The position numbers and the translations under genes are program-made. Shown one piece after another: positions 39,359 to 45,641 of a DNA stretch of 45,641 nt (positions within the stretch are counted from its first letter, which is position 1; each line of letters starts with the position of its first letter). Source of the DNA: Mycobacterium sp. E796 (lineage in GTDB: Bacteria; Actinomycetota; Actinomycetes; Mycobacteriales; Mycobacteriaceae); contig NZ_LZKK01000368.1 in NCBI RefSeq assembly GCF_001672815.1, positions 1-45,641 of the forward strand. Direction: 5' to 3'. The notes beneath the pieces were generated by a model, which saw only the letters and a list, made by a program, of their open reading frames with translations, was not told the origin of the DNA and did not search any database.

Positions 39359-41266
39359 CTAGGTCGCCGCCGTCCGGGCCAGCTCCGCGATCGTGTTGAC
39401 GCGCCCGATGGCGGTGGCGATCTCGTCGGCGAACTCGCGGCGTCGCTGGGCGAGTTGCGGGTCCTCGAACGCGTCCACCAGCTCCCGGTGCCGCGCCAGC
39501 CGCAGCGCGGTCTTGAACAGCTCCATCGACCGCGACTCAGCGTTGGCGATCCGGCGCTGCAGCTCCCACTGCTTGCCCACCTCGAGGCATTCGGTCAGAA
39601 AGACGTCCTCGTCGAAAGATTCGTCGTCGTAGGCGGCCAGCCGGTCGGCGACGATGTGGTAGGCGTCCAGGAACGGGCGCAGCACCAGGTGCGCCAGCAG
39701 CAGGTCGGCCTTTTCCAGCAGCCCGCGCACGTCGGCCGCGGGGACGGCCTTGCTGGTGTCCTCCACCCGCCCGATCAGGCGGACCTCGTCGGCCAGTTCC
39801 TTCTCGAACTGGGCCCGCGCGGAGAACAGGAACTCGAACTTCAGCAATTCGCGCAGGGCCAAGGCCTCGTCGCGAACGGCCGCCGGTGACACCAGCCGGT
39901 CCACTGAGTTCTCGGCGGCTTCGATGGCGGCCAGCAACGCGGTCTCGGCGATCGCGCGGTCGACCAAGATGTGGATGGCGGTGTTGCGGTAAAACGCCGC
40001 GACCAGGTGCTGGTCGGCTCCGATGCCCCAGACGGGTTCGGTGCCGGCGTCGTAGACGCTAACCACGCCCGAGGCGACGAGCTGGTGCAGCGTCCAGCGG
40101 ATCGTCGAGCGGTTCGTCAGGTCGGCGGCGCCGGCCACCGTCCAGTTGCGCGCCGCGATATAGCTCGCCAGCGGACGCACCGTGGCCAGCACCTCGCTGA
40201 TCGACAACGAGCGGTCCGCGCCCAGCAGCGCGAGGCTGACCACCGCGGTGGGGGTGACCGGGGTCGCGCGGTTGATCCGGTGCTCGACATCCAGTGCGAT
40301 GCGCTCGATTTCCGTCCCGGTACCCGACGCCGAGGTGTCCAAGGCGCGCAACTCCTCCAGGCGCTTGCGCAGCGGCAGCGGTTCGCCGAAGTCCAGGTAG
40401 GCACGACCGAGCCGCTCGCCCTGCTGTCGCGCCAGCCGGACCAGGAACCGGAAGTCCTCCGGCCGTTTCGCCGCACCGTAGGCTTCGGCGGTCATCGCCT
40501 CCACCTCGTGCAACTGGTCGTAGACGATCGAGGTCGGCACCAAATAGACCTCGGGGCCGTCGATTTCGTCGACGGCGTCGCTGATGTAGCGCAGGATGCC
40601 GTACACAGGTGGGCGCAGCTTGCCGGTCCGGGTGCGGCCCCCTTCGATCGACCAGGTGAGGTTGGCGTGGTTTTGCACCAGCTGGGCGGCGTAGGCGCGC
40701 AACACGAACCGGTACACCGGAATGTCCTTGGTCTGACGGCGGATGAAGATCGTGCCCGTGCGCTTGGCCCAGGCGCCCATCGGGAAGAAGTTCAGGTTTG
40801 CGCCGCCGAAGGTGAGCGCGGGCGAGAGCCGGTTGGCCTGGAGCGACTCGGGCAGCAGCAGCCCGTCCAGGTAGGAGCGATGCGAAAAGGCAAACGCCAG
40901 AGTCGCCTTGCGGTCCAGCTTGCGCAGCTGGGCGATCTGATCCTCGTCGACGAGGATGTCGTAGGCCCGCATCAGCCAGCAACTGAAGCTGCGCCACGCC
41001 CTGACCGCCCGCTCATCGAGCGACGGCGCCATCTCGCGCAGGTAGCCGGCGGCCTCGGCGCGCACGTCGTCGCGATCGCGCCCGAGCTCTTCGGCCAGCT
41101 TGGCCAGCCGCTCGTTGTACCACGGGGCCGCCAACAGCTCGACCACCTCGTCGGGATCGGTCGGCAACGGCGTCGTCGACTCGTCGACAATCCCACTGCG
41201 CTGCAGCAGCTTTCGCACCCCAGCGCGACCGATTTCGCGCGCCGACACCACCGGCCCCCCGCTCAC
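39359..41266 (-). CDS. plsB1: glycerol-3-phosphate acyltransferase PlsB1
   Basis: This 635-residue protein is a PlsB-type GPAT that acylates glycerol-3-phosphate at the membrane, the first step of phospholipid synthesis. The catalytic HX4D motif is HRSYLD (His129, Asp134). The glycerol-3-phosphate site is IEGGRTRTGKL, and VPTSIVYDQ is the third block. The C-terminal part is helical and family-typical. The start is taken as GTG 41264-41266, which overlaps the fadD11 stop as GTGA; a second GTG lies four codons on. Coupling to an acyl-CoA synthetase suits acyl activation followed by transfer. It matches Rv1551. Confidence 0.92.
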   Translation of the reverse strand: MSGGPVVSAREIGRAGVRKLLQRSGIVDESTTPLPTDPDEVVELLAAPWYNERLAKLAEELGRDRDDVRAEAAGYLREMAPSLDERAVRAWRSFSCWLMRAYDILVDEDQIAQLRKLDRKATLAFAFSHRSYLDGLLLPESLQANRLSPALTFGGANLNFFPMGAWAKRTGTIFIRRQTKDIPVYRFVLRAYAAQLVQNHANLTWSIEGGRTRTGKLRPPVYGILRYISDAVDEIDGPEVYLVPTSIVYDQLHEVEAMTAEAYGAAKRPEDFRFLVRLARQQGERLGRAYLDFGEPLPLRKRLEELRALDTSASGTGTEIERIALDVEHRINRATPVTPTAVVSLALLGADRSLSISEVLATVRPLASYIAARNWTVAGAADLTNRSTIRWTLHQLVASGVVSVYDAGTEPVWGIGADQHLVAAFYRNTAIHILVDRAIAETALLAAIEAAENSVDRLVSPAAVRDEALALRELLKFEFLFSARAQFEKELADEVRLIGRVEDTSKAVPAADVRGLLEKADLLLAHLVLRPFLDAYHIVADRLAAYDDESFDEDVFLTECLEVGKQWELQRRIANAESRSMELFKTALRLARHRELVDAFEDPQLAQRRREFADEIATAIGRVNTIAELARTAAT

Positions 41267-43089
41267 GCCGGCTGCGCCGTCGCGGCTTCGGCAGGTTCGT
41301 GGACGTCGGGATGAAGGTCGCTGGAATACAGTTCCTCGATCTCCCCCGCGTACTTCGCCATGATCGGCTTGCGCTTGAGCTTCATCGTGAGCGTGATCTC
41401 GTCCCCGCCCGGCTCCCACAGCGTGGGCAACACCCGGAACCGCTTGATCTGCTCCACCCGAGACAGTTTCGCGTTGCCCTCGGCGACACCCGCGGCGATC
41501 TGCGCGATGACGTCCGGGTGGTTCGCCAACGCGGACGGAGAAGCATCCGCCAGCCCGTGCCGTGCCGCGTAGGGGCCGACCGAGTCGGCGTCGAAGACCA
41601 TCAGGGCGGCGTTGTACGGCCGGCCGTCGCCGATCGTGATCATCACGCCGACCATCGGGCAGGCGGCCAGCACGGTGTTCTCAATGTTGGCCGGCGACAT
41701 GTTCTTTCCGGCCGCGTTGATGATCAGCTCCTTCTTGCGGTCCACCACCCGCAGATAACCCTCGGCGTCGGCCTCGAAGATGTCGCCGGTGTGCAGCCAG
41801 CCGTCCTCGTCGATCGCCTCGGCGGTCTTGGCGGGTTCCTTGCGGTAGCCCTTCATCACCAGCGGACCGCGGACCAGCAACTCGCCGTCGTCGGCGATCT
41901 TTCCCTCGAGACCGGGCAGCAACTTGCCGACGGTGCCGAGGCGGGCGTCGCGCGGATTGCTCACGGTAGCCACGCAACTCAGCTCCGACATGCCCCAGAC
42001 CTCGGCGATCGGGATGCCGATGCTAAGGAAGAAAGCCAGCGTCTCGATGGGAATCGGCGCCGCACCGGATACCGCCCACCGCAGTTCGCCGAAGCCGAGC
42101 CGCTCCCGCAGCTTCGACAACACCAGTTCGTCGGCCTTTGCCCACTCGGCGGCCAGCTCGTCCGACATCTCCTCGCCGGCCACCAGGGCGGCGGCCCGCC
42201 GGGCGGCCACCGACATCGCCCACTGCAGCGCCTGCCGCTTGACTTCGTCCGTCTCGTGGCTCACCGCGAATTCGATTGCGGCCTTCAGCTTTTCCCACAC
42301 CCGGGGCACCGCGCCCCACACGTTGGGCCGCACGTCGGGCAGCGCGGCGGCGATGGCGCGCGCGTCCGAGACGGTGGTCACCTGGGAGCCGAACACCTCC
42401 AGGCTGTAGAGACCCTGCACCCGGTCGGCGATGTGCGCCGTCGGGAGGAACGACGTGACCCGGTCACCGAACTTGGCCGGGAGCACGGAGTCGAGGGCGA
42501 ACGCCTCGAACAGCAGGTTGGCGTGGGTCATCTCCACGCCCTTGGGGTTTCCGGTGGTCCCGGACGTGTAGATGAGCGTGACCACGTCGTCGGGTTGCAC
42601 CGCCCGCCAGGTGGATTCGAAGTCGAAGTCGTCGCGTGCGGCGGCATAAAGGTCGTCGACCGAGATGGTGCCCGGCGGCGAGCCGTCGATGCACACGATG
42701 TGCTCGATGGGTGCGCCGCTCGCGCGAATGCGGTCGACGTACTGCTCCTCGCAGATCGCCACCTTGGTGCCGGCGTTCTCGAACAGGTAGGTCAGCTGCT
42801 CGGCGGGCAGCGTGTTGTAAACCGAAAACGAAATGGCACCAACGTGTTGGGCGCCGATCTCCAACGGGTAGAACTCGATCCGGTTGGCCATCATCAGTGA
42901 CACCGTGTCGCCGCGTCCCACTCCGAGCCCCGACAGGCCGGCGGCGACCTTGCGCACCTGCTCGGCGAGCTCGCGCCACGTCAGCGTCTGGGTCCCGCCC
43001 GGAGTCCGCAGCGCGATGGCGTCCGGCTCGATCGACGCGGTGCGCTGGAACGCCTCGCACAACGTGACCGGACGTTCGGTTGTCGTCAT
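41263..43089 (-). CDS. fadD11: long-chain fatty-acid--CoA ligase (FadD11-like)
   Basis: This 608-residue acyl-CoA (or acyl-AMP) synthetase belongs to the ANL superfamily. The ATP loop is LIYTSGTTGNPKGVEMTH, the acyl-adenylate region EVWGMSELSCVATVS, and DGWLHTGDIFEADAEGYL then RVVDRKKELIINAAGKNMSP give the hinge and ATP contacts. The final catalytic lysine region is LTMKLKRKPIMAKY. ATG 43087-43089 has GAGAACGAGGA upstream. It lies 74 bp after the VOC gene and overlaps plsB1, so acyl-CoA made here may be used there. Position and neighbour identify it as the Rv1550 equivalent. Confidence 0.92.
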   Translation of the reverse strand: MTTTERPVTLCEAFQRTASIEPDAIALRTPGGTQTLTWRELAEQVRKVAAGLSGLGVGRGDTVSLMMANRIEFYPLEIGAQHVGAISFSVYNTLPAEQLTYLFENAGTKVAICEEQYVDRIRASGAPIEHIVCIDGSPPGTISVDDLYAAARDDFDFESTWRAVQPDDVVTLIYTSGTTGNPKGVEMTHANLLFEAFALDSVLPAKFGDRVTSFLPTAHIADRVQGLYSLEVFGSQVTTVSDARAIAAALPDVRPNVWGAVPRVWEKLKAAIEFAVSHETDEVKRQALQWAMSVAARRAAALVAGEEMSDELAAEWAKADELVLSKLRERLGFGELRWAVSGAAPIPIETLAFFLSIGIPIAEVWGMSELSCVATVSNPRDARLGTVGKLLPGLEGKIADDGELLVRGPLVMKGYRKEPAKTAEAIDEDGWLHTGDIFEADAEGYLRVVDRKKELIINAAGKNMSPANIENTVLAACPMVGVMITIGDGRPYNAALMVFDADSVGPYAARHGLADASPSALANHPDVIAQIAAGVAEGNAKLSRVEQIKRFRVLPTLWEPGGDEITLTMKLKRKPIMAKYAGEIEELYSSDLHPDVHEPAEAATAQPA

Positions 43090-43163
43090 TCCTCGTTCTC
43101 CTTGCCGCCGGATCAGCACAGCCCCTCGTGAGCGTACGTCCGTGGGTTGTGGCGCGGAACACA

Positions 43164-43643
43164 TCACCCGGCATCGGGGCGCCACAGCTGCACCGTGGTC
43201 GACGCACCGCCGGGCAATTCGAGGAGTTCGATGGGGGTGCCGTCGGGATCGTAGATGAAGAACATCCGCACGCCGCCGATGTCGACGGGCGCCTCGGCCC
43301 GCACGCCGGGGTGGTGGCGCCGGACGACGTCGTAGGTGGCGTCGAGATCGTCGACCCGGAACGACACGTTCGTGTAGCCCAGATGCGGGCCGCTCGGGGA
43401 CGCCGTCACCTCCCCCAACGACAGCAGCTCGACCATGGCGGCGCCGATCAGCCCGCCGACCATGCGGCCCTGTTGCGCGGCCCCGCCGGTCACCGAGTCC
43501 AGTCCGGCCCCGGCCAATTCGACGTCGAACACGACATCCATGCCGAGCACCGAGGTGTAGAACACCACGGCGGCCTCGATGTCGGAGACGCCGATGCAGA
43601 CGTGGGAGAAGTTCTGCACGGCGATCGGCTGGGGTTCGCTCAT
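43164..43643 (-). CDS. VOC/glyoxalase-superfamily protein
   Basis: This 159-residue protein has two beta-alpha-beta-beta-beta repeats of the vicinal-oxygen-chelate fold. The first begins VQNFSHVCIGVSDIEAAVVF with a His at the metal position and YTSVLGMDVVFDVELAG. The second has LGYTNVSFRVDDLDATYDVV and ends FFIYDPDGTPIELLEL with the Glu at a metal position. ATG 43641-43643 has GAGGAGCA upstream. It follows the MerR gene by 16 bp. It could be a methylglyoxal-detoxifying enzyme, a dioxygenase or an epimerase; the sequence does not decide. Confidence 0.85.
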   Translation of the reverse strand: MSEPQPIAVQNFSHVCIGVSDIEAAVVFYTSVLGMDVVFDVELAGAGLDSVTGGAAQQGRMVGGLIGAAMVELLSLGEVTASPSGPHLGYTNVSFRVDDLDATYDVVRRHHPGVRAEAPVDIGGVRMFFIYDPDGTPIELLELPGGASTTVQLWRPDAG

Positions 43644-43659
43644 TGCTGCTCCTCGATTT

Positions 43660-44061
43660 CTAGATCGCGTACGGGACCGCTGGCGCGGTGTGAATCCCAC
43701 AGGTGCAGGCGTCAATCGACGGACACGTGCACCGCATGCCCCACTCGATGACCGCACGCGCCCGGGCCAGCGACTCCAGCTGCGCGTCGATCTCGGCCAG
43801 CTTTGTCTCGGCCAGGGCCCGGCTGGCGGGACGTCCGGGCGCGTCGTCGGCGAACAGCAGCTGGATCTCCTCCAGCGCGAAGCCGGCGGACTTGCACAGG
43901 CGGATCACCTCGAGGCGGGCGAGCACCGAATCGTCGTAGCGGCGCTGCCCGCCCAGCCGCGCCGGCGCCGACACCAACCCGATCTGCTCGTAGTAGCGCA
44001 GCGTGGTGGCCGCCACCCCGGCCCGGCGCGCCACCTCCCCGATCGTCAGGGTTGGAGCCAT
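43660..44061 (-). CDS. MerR-family regulator with C-terminal CxC-x5-CxC
   Basis: This 133-residue protein has the MerR winged helix (TIGEVARRAGVAATTLRYYE, with IGLVSAPARLGGQRRYDDSV) and a dimerisation coiled coil. The tail has Cys111, Cys113, Cys119 and Cys121 (RCTCPSIDACTC). The CxCx5C spacing is that of the last three cluster cysteines of SoxR, but the first SoxR cysteine is Gly here and an extra Cys follows. It may bind an iron-sulfur cluster or a metal. ATG 44059-44061 is the start. A perfect dyad lies in the gap to the divergent PPOX gene. The regulated genes are probably its own run (VOC, fadD11, plsB1) and the divergent pair. Confidence 0.88.
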   Translation of the reverse strand: MAPTLTIGEVARRAGVAATTLRYYEQIGLVSAPARLGGQRRYDDSVLARLEVIRLCKSAGFALEEIQLLFADDAPGRPASRALAETKLAEIDAQLESLARARAVIEWGMRCTCPSIDACTCGIHTAPAVPYAI

Positions 44062-44087
44062 GGTGCCTCCGAAAACCTCGATGCTTG

Positions 44088-44107
44088 ACTTAGAGCTAAC
44101 TCTAAGT
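44088..44107. promoter_or_regulatory. MerR-type dyad operator
   Basis: ACTTAGAG (44088-44095), CTAA, CTCTAAGT (44100-44107): an 8-bp perfect dyad with a 4-bp centre, the usual size of MerR sites. TTGACT at 44085-44090 could be a -35 box reading rightward. The dyad is 26 bp from the MerR start and 14 bp from the divergent PPOX start. Confidence 0.75.
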
Positions 44108-44121
44108 CGTTGACTGGGAGC

Positions 44122-44568
44122 ATGGATACTCCCACGCTCGACGAGCTGAGCCGCGCCCGCTACGCCCTGCTCCGGTCCTTCCGCCGCGACGGCACCCCGG
44201 TCGACACCCCGATCTGGTTCGGCCTCGACGGCGACGCGCTGGTGTTCCGAACCAAGGTGGGGCCGAAGACCAGGCGGCTGGCGGCACGTCGCGACGTCGA
44301 ACTGGCCGCCTGCGACTACCGGGGTCGGGTGCGCCCCGGCGCCACGACGCTGGCCGGCCGAGCGACGATCCTGTCCGGCGCCGACGCCGAGCGGGCCAAC
44401 CGCCTGCTGCACCGGCGCTATGGCTGGCAGTGGAACATCGTCCCGCTGATCAAAGTCCCGGGCGTGACCAACGTCCACGGGGACCTGTGCGTCCGCGAAA
44501 GGCTGCGGCGCGCCCGAGACCGTCGCGTCTGGGCCGACAGCGCGATCGTGCGGGTGGAGCTGCCATGA
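44122..44568 (+). CDS. PPOX-class (F420/flavin) split-barrel protein
   Basis: This 148-residue protein is a PPOX-class, probably F420- or FMN-dependent, oxidoreductase. The N-terminus LSRARYALLRSFRRDGTPVD is the family signature, followed by TPIWFGLDGDALVFRT, then KVGPKTRRLAARRDVELAAC, VRPGATTLAGRATIL and WNIVPLIKVPG. ATG 44122 has GGGAG only two bases upstream, which is close. It overlaps the next gene by ATGA and is divergent from MerR with a dyad between. Its substrate is unknown; a redox or quinone role under a redox-sensing MerR would fit. Confidence 0.82.
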   Translation: MDTPTLDELSRARYALLRSFRRDGTPVDTPIWFGLDGDALVFRTKVGPKTRRLAARRDVELAACDYRGRVRPGATTLAGRATILSGADAERANRLLHRRYGWQWNIVPLIKVPGVTNVHGDLCVRERLRRARDRRVWADSAIVRVELP

Positions 44569-45521
44569 CCGCCACCAAGGCCGGACTGCCCGACCCCGTC
44601 CGCTCCCCCACCGTCCTCGAATGTTGCGGCGCGGCAACCGGACTCGTTCGCGGTCTGGTGTGGCCCCGGCGGCTGGACGGGCGGCTCATCCGTAGCATCG
44701 CCGACGCGGGACTGCCCGATCCCCGCGGCACCGTCGCGGTGACCGCGCTGCCGCAGGTGCCCCGCTCGGTGCCGACGGCCGCCATCGTCGAGGGCACGTT
44801 CAAACCTGCGCGCGTGGAGAACTCGCTGACGTCGTTCATCGTCACGCACCCGGAGGCCACGTTCATCGTCGACCCCGCCGTGTGCACGGACGTCGATCGG
44901 CGGGCGATCGCCCAACTACCCGCCGCGCTGCGTGGCGTGGTCCGGCCCCCCGCGGACACCATCCCCACCGTCGCGGCGTTGGCACGGCTGCCGGAAACGC
45001 CGCGGTTGGATTTCGCACTGCCCACCCACGCGCACTGGGATCACGTGTCGGGGCTGCTGGACCTGCCCGAGCTGCCAGTGCTCTTGCACCGCAAGGAAAA
45101 CGAGTGGATCGGTGCCGGCCCGGTGGCGCCGGTGGGCGGTGTCCGCGATTCCCTGCGCGATCGGCGCCTCACCGAATACGACCTGGACGGTCCGGCGGTG
45201 CTGACCTTCACCGCGAGCCACGACCTCTTCGGCGACGGCTCCGTCCTGCTGGTGGACCTGGCCGGGCACACCCCGGGCAGCGTCGGGGTGCTCACCCACA
45301 CCGCCCGCGGATGGATCTTGATCGCCGGTGACGCCGCCTGGCACCGACTGCAGATCGAGAAGGTCCGCCAAAAGTCCAGCTACCCAGGGGCTTTGGTCGA
45401 CGTGGACCGCGATCAGACCTTCCGGACGCTGCACCGGCTGCACCTGGCGCGGCACGCGGTGACGATCGTCCCGACCCACGACCACCAGGCGGCGCAGGTC
45501 CTACTGGAGCGAAACGCGTAG
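44565..45521 (+). CDS. metallo-beta-lactamase-fold hydrolase
   Basis: This 318-residue protein has the metal ligands of the MBL fold: PTHAHWDHVSG (HxHxDH), LAGHTPGSV, IAGDAAW, and PTHDHQ near the end. It should bind two metals and hydrolyse an ester, lactone or thioester. The first ~60 residues are unusual, with LECCGAATGLVRGLV and no signal peptide. ATG 44565 overlaps the previous stop, so it is coupled to the PPOX gene. The last coding bases, 45421-45497, belong to an inverted repeat that reaches the window end. After the repeat this copy ends QVLLERNA and the opposite-strand copy ends QQLPA. Confidence 0.88.
   Translation: MTATKAGLPDPVRSPTVLECCGAATGLVRGLVWPRRLDGRLIRSIADAGLPDPRGTVAVTALPQVPRSVPTAAIVEGTFKPARVENSLTSFIVTHPEATFIVDPAVCTDVDRRAIAQLPAALRGVVRPPADTIPTVAALARLPETPRLDFALPTHAHWDHVSGLLDLPELPVLLHRKENEWIGAGPVAPVGGVRDSLRDRRLTEYDLDGPAVLTFTASHDLFGDGSVLLVDLAGHTPGSVGVLTHTARGWILIAGDAAWHRLQIEKVRQKSSYPGALVDVDRDQTFRTLHRLHLARHAVTIVPTHDHQAAQVLLERNA
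45421..45497. repeat. right inverted repeat, inner arm (77 bp)
   Basis: Perfect reverse complement of 45565-45641; the match breaks at 45498/45564. It covers the codons for MBL residues ending HDHQAAQ. The spacer is 67 bp. Confidence 0.95.
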
Positions 45522-45549
45522 TTGCAAAGACGCCCTCGCGCGAAAGGTG

Positions 45550-45641
45550 CTAGGCCGGCAGCTGCTGCGCCGCCTGGTGGTCGTGGGTCGGGACGATCGT
45601 CACCGCGTGCCGCGCCAGGTGCAGCCGGTGCAGCGTCCGGA
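45550..45641 (-). CDS. 3' end of an inverted copy of the MBL-fold gene (partial)
   Basis: The minus strand from the window end encodes 29 residues, RTLHRLHLARHAVTIVPTHD then HQAAQQLPA, and stops at 45550-45552. Up to HQAAQ it is the same as the rightward MBL protein, because 45565-45641 is the exact reverse complement of 45421-45497. The end QLPA differs. The rest of the gene would lie outside the window. It is either a convergent paralog or an artefact of assembly; only a few bases are unique. Confidence 0.5.
   Translation of the reverse strand, partial: RTLHRLHLARHAVTIVPTHDHQAAQQLPA
45565..45641. repeat. right inverted repeat, outer arm (77 bp)
   Basis: This arm ends at the last base of the window, so its real limit is unknown. 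It is the same length, 77 bp, as the arms of the left-end repeat. Confidence 0.95.

Overview
The window comes from a slow-growing, non-tuberculous Mycobacterium, most like the M. avium complex. The evidence is high GC content, PE proteins, MmpS/MmpL transporters, a glycopeptidolipid (GPL)-type glycosyltransferase, and a backbone that follows the M. tuberculosis Rv1550-Rv1568 gene set (fadD11, plsB1, a TetR gene, an Rv1558-like gene, ilvA, treZ/treY/treX, Rv1565c, ripD, Rv1567c, bioA). The species cannot be fixed from the sequence alone.

Region 1, about 1-14.8 kb, is a surface-glycolipid island. A sulfotransferase and a glycosyltransferase read leftward. A PapA-like acyltransferase, a 14-TM-type MFS transporter, one MmpS and two tandem MmpL proteins read rightward. 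Three PE genes face them from the right. The genes suggest a lipid that is glycosylated, acylated, perhaps sulfated, and exported by MmpS/MmpL. By eye this part is richer in A/T than the rest.

Region 2, about 15.0-27.1 kb, is core. It holds bioA with a small unknown gene downstream, a membrane protein divergent from bioA, the inactive NlpC/P60 protein RipD with a Gln-Gln-Ala-Pro tail, an acyltransferase-3/SGNH membrane protein, and the compact treX-treY-treZ operon that turns glycogen into trehalose. A strong bidirectional terminator closes it.

Region 3, about 27.2-35.0 kb, is a mixed insert between treZ and ilvA relative to the M. tuberculosis order. It holds an Eis-like acetyltransferase, a TIGR00027-type methyltransferase, an orphan LuxR response regulator, a small membrane protein with two paralogous proteins sharing a domain, a Mug-type DNA glycosylase, a MocR regulator divergent from a PNPOx-like protein, and a PAP2 phosphatase. 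Three convergent pairs overlap at their 3' ends.

Region 4, about 35.0-45.6 kb, has a leftward run TetR - deazaflavin oxidoreductase - ilvA - PAP2, a divergent hypothetical/FAD-monooxygenase pair with two copies of a palindromic operator, a leftward run MerR - VOC - fadD11 - plsB1, and a divergent PPOX/metallo-beta-lactamase pair with a MerR-type dyad.

Both window ends carry a perfect inverted repeat of exactly 77 bp that reaches the last base (1-77 with 274-350; 45421-45497 with 45565-45641). At each end this gives two tail-to-tail gene ends with different C-termini. The equal length points to assembly-graph ends (k=77), but real inverted duplication or a small invertible segment is not excluded. 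The C-terminus of the leftmost glycosyltransferase should not be trusted.
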